Below, piece by piece: positions 1-5,839 of a DNA stretch of 8,128 nucleotides. The notes under the pieces were generated by a model, which saw only the letters and a program-made list of their open reading frames with translations, searched no databases and was not told the origin of the DNA. Positions within the stretch are counted from its first letter, which is position 1; each line of letters begins with the position of its first letter. Source of the DNA: Deltaproteobacteria bacterium (GTDB lineage Bacteria > Myxococcota > Myxococcia > Myxococcales > 40CM-4-68-19); contig VBLM01000448.1 of NCBI GenBank assembly GCA_005879095.1, positions 1-8,128 on the forward strand, written 5' to 3'. The position numbers and the translations under genes are program-made.

Positions 1-50
1 CCCTTACCCTGCTCGATCACGTGCAGGCGCGCGCCGTCTTTCGCGATCAC
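1..50 (-). CDS. Alpha/beta hydrolase, N-terminal fragment (runs off left edge)
   Basis: Only about 16 codons are present. They read V-I-A-K-D-G-A-R-L-H-V-I-E-Q-G-K, the pattern that opens many alpha/beta-fold hydrolases (a short strand, 'DGxRLHxxEQGxG', then normally a hydrophobic strand and the HG oxyanion motif, which would lie outside the window). An in-frame TAG at 66-68 limits the start to GTG at 56 or GTG at 50. I prefer GTG 50 because the AGGGA Shine-Dalgarno-like sequence at 58-62 is then 7 nt away, against 1 nt for GTG 56. The gene follows the SDR stop (69-71) by 18 nt on the same strand, so the two are probably co-transcribed. Substrate unknown; the family call rests on a very short stretch. 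Confidence 0.5.
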   Translation of the reverse strand, partial: MIAKDGARLHVIEQGK

Positions 51-68
51 TTCCACGTCCCTGTTCTA

Positions 69-1088
69 TCAACCGGAAGACCGCACGTCCCCGCGGCGCG
101 CGAGCAGCGCGATCGCGGCTGCGGCGCCGAGGCCCGCCGCAAGCTTGCCGGCGTGCGTCCGCGCCCACAGCTCGACCGAGCCTCGTTTGGCCCGATCGTC
201 GAAGTCTCCGTGCGCGCCGCGGTCGCCGGGCAGCGGCGCGTGCAGGTTGTCCTGCCGCGTCTCGGGATCGATCGGCCGCTCGTCCATCTGTGAATCCCAG
301 CCGAAGCGCGCGAGGAAGTGATCGAGCAGGCCGCCGATGAACTTCTGGGCCAGGATCGCCTTCGCCGCCGGCCACCCGACCCACATCTCGCGCCGCGGGT
401 GCATCGCGAGGTGCAGCGCCGCCCGCGCGATCATCTCCGGCTGGAAGATCGGCGGCACCGGCTGCGGATGGCGCGGCAGCCGCGTGCGCACCACGTCGAA
501 TTGCGGCGTGTTCACCGCCGGCAACTGCAGCATGCAGACCCGAACACGACTCTTGTCGTGGATCAGTTCGCAGCGCAGCGAATCGGTGAAGCCGCGGATG
601 GCCGCTTTCGACGCGCAGTACGCGCTCTGCAGCGGAATCGATCGATAGACCAGCGCCGACCCGATCTGCACGATCACGCCGTCGTCCGCCGGCAGCATGT
701 ACCGCAGCGCCGCCAGCGTCCCGTAGACCGTCCCGAGATAGTTCACCTCGGTCACACGCCGGTACTCCTCCGGCGTCATCTCGACCACCGGCGAAAAGAC
801 CGAGACCATCGCGTCGTTGATCCAGGTATCGATGCGGCCGAAGCGATCGAACAACTCGTGCGCAGCCTTCTGCACCTGGCGCGCGTCGGAAACGTCGGCC
901 GGCAGCACGAGCGCTTCCCCGCCCGCCCGGCGGATCTCCTCGGCCGCGGCCCCCAGTCCGTCGATCCCGCGCGCGATCAGGCCGACGCGCGCGCCGGCCG
1001 TCCCGAAGGCGCGCGCGATCGCCCGCCCGATCCCCTGCGAGGCTCCGGTGACGGCGACGACCTGCTGCGAGAGCGGCTTCCGTTTCAT
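69..1088 (-). CDS. SDR family oxidoreductase (classical-type short-chain dehydrogenase with C-terminal extension)
   Basis: This is a 339-residue NAD(P)-dependent short-chain dehydrogenase/reductase. Seen directly: cofactor loop TGASQGIG (residues 14-21), a D65-V66 adenine-site motif, the catalytic Asn in EVNYLG (N116), catalytic Ser in QIGSAL (S144), and YCASK supplying Y157 and K161. The usual NNAG motif is replaced by N-D-A-M (91-94), a conspicuous variant. After the ~250-residue Rossmann domain comes an extension with a conserved-looking 'DNLHAPLPG' stretch and a short Ala-rich hydrophobic segment just before the C-terminus, possibly a membrane-contact tail. An upstream in-frame ATG at 1106 would add six residues, but neither start has a clear Shine-Dalgarno sequence. 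I chose 1088 because MKRKPLSQQVV matches where such proteins usually begin. The gene lies 26 nt after the FabG-like gene on the same strand. Substrate cannot be read from the sequence. Confidence 0.9.
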   Translation of the reverse strand: MKRKPLSQQVVAVTGASQGIGRAIARAFGTAGARVGLIARGIDGLGAAAEEIRRAGGEALVLPADVSDARQVQKAAHELFDRFGRIDTWINDAMVSVFSPVVEMTPEEYRRVTEVNYLGTVYGTLAALRYMLPADDGVIVQIGSALVYRSIPLQSAYCASKAAIRGFTDSLRCELIHDKSRVRVCMLQLPAVNTPQFDVVRTRLPRHPQPVPPIFQPEMIARAALHLAMHPRREMWVGWPAAKAILAQKFIGGLLDHFLARFGWDSQMDERPIDPETRQDNLHAPLPGDRGAHGDFDDRAKRGSVELWARTHAGKLAAGLGAAAAIALLARRGDVRSSG

Positions 1089-1114
1089 GCACGATAGTTT
1101 GTGCACGAACGTTT

Positions 1115-1921
1115 CTACATGTACTGCCCGCCGTTGATGTTCAGCTGGGCGCCGGTGATCCAGTCGCCCTCGGTGCAGAGAAACCGAACGAGGCGAGCCA
1201 CCTCGTCCGCGTCACCGAATCGGCCGAGCGGAATGCGGCCCTTGACCGCGTCGCGCGCCGCCGGCGGCATCCCGGCGATCATGTCGGTGTCGACGAAACC
1301 GGGACAAATGGCATTGACGGTGATCCCGAACTTCGCCAGCTCCTGCGCCACGCTCTTGGTGAAAGCGATCACGCCCGCCTTGGCCGCCGCGTAGTTCGCC
1401 TGCCCAAAGGCGCCGGTCTGCCCGATGATGCTGGCGACGTTGATGATCCGGCCCCAGTTGCGGACGACCATCGGCTCCAGCGCGGCCTTGGTGCAGTGAA
1501 AGACGCTGGAGAGGTTCGTCTGGATCACCTCGTCCCACTCCACCGCCGACATCTTGCGCAGGCTCTTGTCGCGGTTGATGCCGGCGTTGTTGACGAGGAT
1601 GTCCACCGGCCCGAGCTGTTTCGAAACCTGCTCGATCAATCGATGACACTCTTCCGGCTTGGCGACGTCCGCCTGGAACACGCCGACGCGGTTGCCGTTC
1701 CGCTCGAACTCCGCGGCCAGCTCGTCGGCGCCCTCGCGGCCGCGGCAGTAGTGGACGCCCATGATCGCGCCCTCCGCCGCCAGCGCTTTGGCGATGGCCT
1801 TGCCGATTCCGCGCGAAGAGCCGGTGACGACGGCGACCTTGCCGGCAAGCCGCTTCTGCGGTGAACCGTTCACGTGCTGTCTCTCCCCGGCCTGCTCTTC
1901 GATCTCCTGCTCCAAGCGCAT
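1115..1921 (-). CDS. fabG: 3-oxoacyl-ACP reductase / acetoacetyl-CoA reductase-like SDR (FabG/PhaB type)
   Basis: A 268-residue classical SDR predicted to reduce a beta-ketoacyl thioester (ACP- or CoA-bound) with NADPH in the cytoplasm. Seen: TGSSRGIG (33-40), NNAG (111-114), catalytic N136, S164 in NVASIIGQTG, and the YAAAK box with Y177 and K181, ending in a typical 'NINGGQYM' tail. The 'GQTGAFGQANY' segment and 'WGRIINVAS' are shared by FabG and PhaB proteins, so fatty-acid elongation and polyhydroxyalkanoate monomer synthesis are both possible; no phaA or phaC is visible. Start ATG 1921 is favoured by a GGAGGG ribosome-binding site at 1930-1935. This gives a hydrophilic ~25-residue N-terminal extension (Glu/Gln-rich) ahead of the first strand, longer than usual for FabG. 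The frame stays open upstream to 2146, but that part overlaps the amidase and is not protein-like. Confidence 0.9.
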   Translation of the reverse strand: MRLEQEIEEQAGERQHVNGSPQKRLAGKVAVVTGSSRGIGKAIAKALAAEGAIMGVHYCRGREGADELAAEFERNGNRVGVFQADVAKPEECHRLIEQVSKQLGPVDILVNNAGINRDKSLRKMSAVEWDEVIQTNLSSVFHCTKAALEPMVVRNWGRIINVASIIGQTGAFGQANYAAAKAGVIAFTKSVAQELAKFGITVNAICPGFVDTDMIAGMPPAARDAVKGRIPLGRFGDADEVARLVRFLCTEGDWITGAQLNINGGQYM

Positions 1922-1929
1922 AACACAGT

Positions 1930-1935
1930 CCCTCC
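1930..1935 (-). promoter_or_regulatory. Ribosome-binding site of the FabG-like gene
   Basis: GGAGGG read on the minus strand, 8 nt before ATG 1921. It is the strongest Shine-Dalgarno sequence in the leftward gene string and decides the start against longer in-frame alternatives. It partly overlaps a 6-bp inverted repeat (1926-1931 with 1962-1967) that could weakly mask it. Confidence 0.65.
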
Positions 1936-1979
1936 GCACGGGCACGGTGGGTACGGATGGCGGACTGCGCAAGAAATGT

Positions 1980-3601
1980 TTACTGCCTTGCGGGTTGCGG
2001 TTTCTGCGCAGCCCAGGGTGTGACCTCTTCCAGCGCCGTCGCCGTCGCGCACAACAGCTCCTCGGACCACGCCGGCCCGAGCAGCTGCATCGCGGTGGGC
2101 AGGCCGCGCACCAGGGGCCCCGGCACCACGATCGCCGGTAATCCAAGCAGGTTTCCCGCCGAGCCGAACGGATCGTCGCCCGCCAACGCGGTCTCCAGGT
2201 CCTCCTCGAGGCCCGGAGCGGTCACCGCCAGGAAACCGAGGGCGGGCGTCACGACCGCATCGTACTTTGCAAAAAAGTCGTCATAGGCGGCGCGCAGCCT
2301 GGCGCGCAGGCGCTGCGCCTTGAGGTAGTCGGCGGCGCCGATGGTGCGGTCGGAGCGCGCCGCCGCGATCGCGTCGGTGCTGCGCAGGGTCGAGAGCTCG
2401 CCGGACTCGATCAGCTCCTCGAAGGCGCCGGCCTCCTCGACGTTGACGGTGAGCAGCGCGATGCCGTCGGACGGGATCTCCGGCGCCGGCACCGTCGCCG
2501 TCTCGACGCGCGCGATTTTCGATAATGCTTCGATAACCGCCTGGTGCGCCGCAAACACTTCGCCGTCCTGCTTGCGCAGCGCTTCCGGCAGCACCGCGGC
2601 GAGGTGCGGCTTCCCCCGCAGCGGACGGCCGGGCTTGAAGGGCGGTTGATCGGCGGCGCTCGCGGGATCGAGCGGATCGTGGCCGGAGAGCTTGTCGAGC
2701 ACGATCGCGGCGTCCTCGGCGCGCGTGCAGAAGGGACCGATCTTGTCCATCGTCCACGAGAGCGCCATCGCTCCTCGACGCGTCACACGGCCGAAGGTGG
2801 GCCGCAGCCCGACCACGCCGCAGAATGCGCTGGGCGTGAGAATGCTGCCCCAGGTTTCCGATCCGATCGCGAACGGCACGCATCGGGTCGCCACCGCCGA
2901 TCCCGATCCGCTCGAGCTCCCGCCCGCCCACTTGCCGGTGTCGTACGGATTGCGCGCCGGACCCTGGACCGACGCATCCGCGCGGTAGTAGCCGAACGCG
3001 CCGGCCAGCTGCACCATCGAGAGCTTGGCGACCAGGACCGCGCCGGCATTCGATAATTTTTCGATAACGCCCGCGTCGTGAGGGAACACCCGTTTTGCGA
3101 AAAGATCCGCGCCCCACGTCGTCGGCGCTCCGCGGGCCGACAAGAGATCCTTTGCGCCGTACGGCACGCCGTGCAGCGGCCCGCGCCACTTGCCAACAGC
3201 CAGCTCGCGGTCGGCGCGCGCCGCCTCCTCTCGAGCTCGCTCCGGCATCAGCGAGGCGACCGCGTTCAAAGGCCGCGCGACGTCCTCCAGCCGCCGCAGC
3301 GATTCGTCGACCAATGCGCGCGAGGTGATCTGCCGCGACTTGAGCGCCATCCCCAGCCGCACCAGCGGCAACTCCAGCGCCTCGCCGGCGTTCACCGGGA
3401 CCGCCTGCGGGCGCGGGGCAGCAGGTCCGGCGCGTCTCCGTTGTCGAGGCGGACCTTCGCCATCGCTTCCGAGATCTCGCGCTTCGCTTTGCCCAGCTTC
3501 TCCTCGCCCGGCCACTTCGAGGGCGCCGCGACCCCTGCATCCTGCGCTCTCGCCGCCGCTGCGACGAGGACCGCGGCCGAAAGCAATTCACGCCTTTTCA
3601 T
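1980..3601 (-). CDS. Exported amidase (amidase signature family), frame broken near N-terminus
   Basis: The amidase-signature catalytic body is complete. It has the catalytic Lys in GVPYGAKDLL (codon 3150-3152), a GGSSSGSG loop with the cis-Ser (codon 2916-2918), and the nucleophile Ser in SETWGSI (codon 2844-2846), followed by PSAFCGVVGLRPTFGRV. The nucleophile loop has Trp where many relatives have Gly. No gatB or gatC is adjacent, so a free amide or amino-acid amide hydrolase is more likely than tRNA amidotransferase. The true start appears to be ATG 3601: it encodes MKRRELLSAAVLVAAAARAQ, a Tat-like signal peptide with probable cleavage after A-R-A, and it overlaps the glycosylase stop by 14 nt. 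That frame ends at TGA 3392-3394, while the catalytic body lies one frame over, open from upstream of 3515. Restoring one base near 3405-3420, within C/G runs, joins LDNGDAPDLLP to PQAVPVNAGEALELP, as in relatives I recall. Without repair, a shorter cytoplasmic form might start at ATG 3350. Confidence 0.85.
2518..2537. repeat. AT-rich near-repeat, copy A (two TTCGATAA units, 11-bp period)
   Basis: Reads TTCGATAATGCTTCGATAAC on the plus strand. It differs at only two positions from the copy at 3049-3068, and both lie inside the amidase gene. On the coding strand it specifies VIEALSKI using TTA and TCG codons, which stand out in this GC-rich gene. Confidence 0.6.
3049..3068. repeat. AT-rich near-repeat, copy B (two TTCGATAA units, 11-bp period)
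   Basis: Reads TTCGATAATTTTTCGATAAC on the plus strand, 18 of 20 bases matching copy A at 2518-2537. On the coding strand it specifies VIEKLSNA. Both copies encode a VIExLS helix, so part of the similarity is at protein level, but the shared rare-codon choice is not required by the protein. Confidence 0.6.
3405..3420 (-). other. Probable frameshift site in the amidase gene
   Basis: Between the signal-peptide frame (ATG 3601 to TGA 3392) and the catalytic frame the reading must move by one base. The interval contains a GGGG run (3415-3418) and a GGG run (3409-3411) on the plus strand, which are plausible places for a lost base. Whether this is a real mutation or a sequencing or assembly error cannot be told here. 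Confidence 0.6.
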
Positions 3602-4277
3602 CGATCAGCTCCTTCGCTCGCTGGAGGACCGCGTCGATCATCTTCGGCGTCAGCTTGCCGGTGTTCGTATTCTGCTGACTCACGTGATAGCAGCCGAGCA
3701 GCGCCGGACCGTTCGGAATCCTCGCCACCGCCCCGTGTCCGAACTGCGGCCGCGGCCGCGGCACTTCTAGCCCCCGGCGGGCAAAGTGCGACAGCGCCGC
3801 GCCCCACCCGATCGCGCCGAGCGCCAGCGCGAGCCGCACCCGAGGCAACAACGCCACCTCCTTGTCGAGCCACGCGCTGCACCGCTCGAGCTCGATCGGC
3901 AGCGGCTTGTTTGCCGGCGGCGCGCAGCGGCAGGGCGCCGTGATGAAAACATCCGTCAACCGCAGGCCGTCGTCCCGGTTTACGCTCGTCGGCTGGTTGG
4001 CGAACCCGGCCCGATGCAACGCCGCATAGAGAAAATCGCCGCTGCGATCGCCGGTGAACATGCGGCCGGTCCGATTTCCACCATGCGCCGCGGGCGCCAA
4101 CCCGATGATCAACATCCGCCCGCGCGGATCGCCGAACCCCGGCACCGGCCTCGCCCAGTACGTCCATTCGCGAAAGCGTTTGACCTTGACGCGCGCGGCC
4201 TCTTCGCGCCACGTCACCAGCCGCGGACACGCCCTGCACTGGATCATCTCCGCGTGCAGGGCTTGCAGTCTGGTCAA
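3588..4277 (-). CDS. Type-5 (UdgB-like) uracil-DNA glycosylase with 4Fe-4S cluster
   Basis: A 229-residue base-excision repair enzyme that removes uracil, and in this family often hypoxanthine or other deaminated bases, from DNA. Seen: CRACPR at 14-19, then YWARPVPGFGD (40-50), and family motif A G-L-A-P-A-A-H-G-G-N-R-T-G-R (59-72) followed by MFTGDRSGDFL. Like family 5, and unlike UNG, it has no Asp/Asn catalytic residue in that motif. Motif B is YHVSQQNTNTGKLT (197-210). C14, C17, C118 (RCAPP) and C133 match the four cluster ligands of this family. The closest protein I can recall is Thermus UdgB, which it parallels along its full length. The start is a TTG at 4277, whose last two bases overlap the RRM stop (TTGA, 4274-4277), suggesting termination-reinitiation. 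ATG 4247 is an alternative but would leave only three residues before the first cluster Cys. The 3' end overlaps the amidase start by 14 nt. Confidence 0.92.
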   Translation of the reverse strand: MTRLQALHAEMIQCRACPRLVTWREEAARVKVKRFREWTYWARPVPGFGDPRGRMLIIGLAPAAHGGNRTGRMFTGDRSGDFLYAALHRAGFANQPTSVNRDDGLRLTDVFITAPCRCAPPANKPLPIELERCSAWLDKEVALLPRVRLALALGAIGWGAALSHFARRGLEVPRPRPQFGHGAVARIPNGPALLGCYHVSQQNTNTGKLTPKMIDAVLQRAKELIDEKA

Positions 4278-4684
4278 CTTCCGCGCGTGCCGCCGCGGCC
4301 GCCGCCGCGCTGGCTGCCGCGCTTGGTCTCCTGGCCGCGCATGCCAAAGCCGCCGCCTCCTCCGCGGCGCTCTTCCTTGCCGTGCGGAGTCGATCGGAAC
4401 CCGCCGCCGCCGAACTTCCCGCCCCCGCCGTGGCCGCGCTCCTGCGCCTCGTTGACCACCAGCGCGCGCCCGCCGAAGTCCTTGCCGTTCAGCTCGCTGA
4501 TCGCCGACTGCGCCTGCGCGTCGTCCTCGACATCCACGAAGGCGAACCCGCGCGAGCGGCCGGTATCCTTGTCGGTGACGATCTTCACCGAGTGCACGGT
4601 GCGCCCGCCGCCCGCGATCAAGTCGCGGACCTGCGATTCGGTGGTGTCGAAGGGAAGGTTGCCGACGAACAGCCGATTGCCCAT
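4274..4684 (-). CDS. RRM-domain RNA-binding protein with Gly/Arg-rich tail
   Basis: A 136-residue protein with one RNA recognition motif at about residues 3-82: RNP2 is LFVGNL (5-10) and RNP1 is RGFAFVDV (45-52), carrying the aromatic residues that stack on RNA bases. The C-terminal ~50 residues are low-complexity Gly/Arg/Lys, resembling the RGG tails of cyanobacterial Rbp and plant or animal cold-inducible glycine-rich proteins. By family analogy it probably acts in the cytoplasm as an RNA chaperone or in mRNA stability, perhaps under cold or other stress; this is inference. An AAAGGG ribosome-binding sequence lies about 8 nt before ATG 4684. It is the first gene of the leftward string, downstream of the divergent spacer, and its stop overlaps the glycosylase start by 4 nt. 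Confidence 0.93.
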   Translation of the reverse strand: MGNRLFVGNLPFDTTESQVRDLIAGGGRTVHSVKIVTDKDTGRSRGFAFVDVEDDAQAQSAISELNGKDFGGRALVVNEAQERGHGGGGKFGGGGFRSTPHGKEERRGGGGGFGMRGQETKRGSQRGGGRGGTRGS

Positions 4685-4761
4685 GAGAGGAACCCTTTCT
4701 TGGCGGACTCTACGATAGTTCAGAGCATCGCGCGACGGCGTGTGGCATCTTCCGCATTGTC
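4685..4761. promoter_or_regulatory. Divergent intergenic spacer (putative promoters for RRM gene and ABC exporter)
   Basis: These 77 bp separate two divergently oriented genes, so they should carry promoters for both the leftward RRM/repair string and the rightward exporter. I could not identify a convincing -35/-10 pair in either direction. A near-palindromic CTACGATAG (4709-4717) lies roughly in the left-centre and could be part of a -10 region or an operator. The exporter ATG at 4762 has no evident Shine-Dalgarno sequence, hinting at leaderless or weak initiation. Confidence 0.4.
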
Positions 4762-5829
4762 ATGAACGAAGCGGTCTCGCTGCGCGGCGCCACCAAGCGA
4801 TTCGGGTCCTTCACCGCGTTGGACAGGGTCGATCTCGACATCCACCGCGGCGAGGTGTTTGCGCTGCTCGGCCCCAACGGCGCCGGCAAGACGACGCTGA
4901 TCAGCCTCGTCGCGGGGACCGCGCTGGCGAGCGAGGGCACGGTCGAGGTCCTCGGCCACGACGTGGTCCGCGACTACCGCTTCACCCGGCGCGCGGTCGG
5001 TCTCGTCCCCCAGGAGATCAACTTCGATCCCTTCTTCACCGTCGAGGAGACGCTGCAATTTCAGGCTGGTTATTTCGGGATGCGGCTGTCGAGCGAGCGG
5101 ATCGAGGAATTGCTGCGCAACCTGAGTCTGCTCGACAAGCGCCACGCGAACGCGCGCGCGCTCTCGGGCGGCATGCGGCGGCGGCTCCTGATCGCCAAAG
5201 CGCTGGTCCACCGGCCGCCGGTCTTGTTCCTCGACGAGCCGACGGCGGGCGTCGATGTCGAGCTGCGGCGCGAGCTGTTCGCGTACGTGAAACGGCTGGC
5301 GTCGGAGGGCACGACCATCGTCCTGACCACGCATTATCTCGAAGAAGCGGAAGAGCTGGCCGACCGGATCGGCGTGATCAAGAACGGCCAGCTGCTGGTG
5401 GTCGAAGACAAGCAGGAGCTGATCGCGCGCTATTCGAAGCGCACGGTGCGGCTCGCGCTCGAGCAGCCCGTGCTCCAGCTGCCGGCCTCGCTGCAGCTCG
5501 CAGGCGCTGCGCTGGCGGAGGGCGGCAGCGCGTTCATCCTGGCGCCGAAGATGGGTGAAGCGCTCGGGGCCTCGCTCAACGCCGTCGCCGCGTCGGGCCT
5601 GCGGGTGGCCGACGTGCAGACGCGCGAGCCGAAGCTGGAAAGCGTGATTCTGGAACTATTGCGATCGCAAGCACCGATCGAGCACGTACCCTCGAACGGC
5701 GCTACCGCCCGGGAGCGGCCGTCTCCGCCGCCGCAGCCGCCGTTCGACCCCGCGCTCGGGCCGCGCACGCTGTATCGCAAGGAAGTGAAGCGGTTCCTCC
5801 GCGTGCCGGGGCAGACGATCCTCTCGCCG
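4762..5829 (+). CDS. ABC-2 exporter: ATP-binding domain plus linker and start of fused permease
   Basis: Starts at ATG 4762. The nucleotide-binding domain is complete: Walker A GPNGAGKT (residues 37-44), Q-loop Q84, signature LSGGM (134-138), Walker B VLFLDEP (154-160), D-loop AGVD, and switch H191 in TTHYLEEAEEL. A ~100-residue C-terminal ATPase region follows, ending near REPKLESVILELLRSQ (~303). A Pro-rich linker (~304-333, with PSPPPQPP) then leads without a stop into PRTLYRKEVKRFLRVPGQTILSP (~334-356), the cytoplasmic elbow that begins YadH-like ABC-2 permeases. So the parent gene was probably a single-chain ATPase-permease half transporter, functioning as a dimer at the inner membrane. 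True coding in this frame stops making sense after 5829. The frame itself stays open to a TGA at 6826-6828, but that tail is an out-of-frame reading of the permease and the next gene. Substrate unknown (YadGH/NodIJ/DrrAB-like class). Confidence 0.85.
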
Positions 5830-5831
5830 GC
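5827..5831 (+). other. Deletion/frame-change junction inside the ABC exporter
   Basis: At this point the sense reading jumps from frame 1 (…QTILSP) to frame 2 (RLREVEGVPYIRFLVPG…). Compared with E. coli YadH as I remember it, about 17 residues forming the first transmembrane helix are missing between these segments. That implies loss of about 50 nt (a number leaving remainder 2 when divided by 3). Confidence 0.65.
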
Positions 5832-5839
5832 TGCGCGAG

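Noticed and set aside
4..1092. 362-codon minus-strand frame overlapping the SDR
   Set aside because: Arg/Ala-rich shadow in another frame of a gene with clear SDR motifs; typical of GC-rich DNA.
1922..2146. Upstream extension of the FabG-like frame
   Set aside because: It overlaps the amidase C-terminus, is Cys/Arg-rich and unlike SDR proteins, and the GGAGGG before ATG 1921 marks the real start.
2281..3591. 436-codon minus-strand frame across the amidase
   Set aside because: No recognisable motif and low-complexity Arg/Gly content; the amidase triad is in a different frame of the same strand.
1980..3601. GatA subunit of the tRNA amidotransferase
   Set aside because: Signal peptide at the natural start, altered nucleophile loop and absence of gatB/gatC nearby favour a free, exported amidase.
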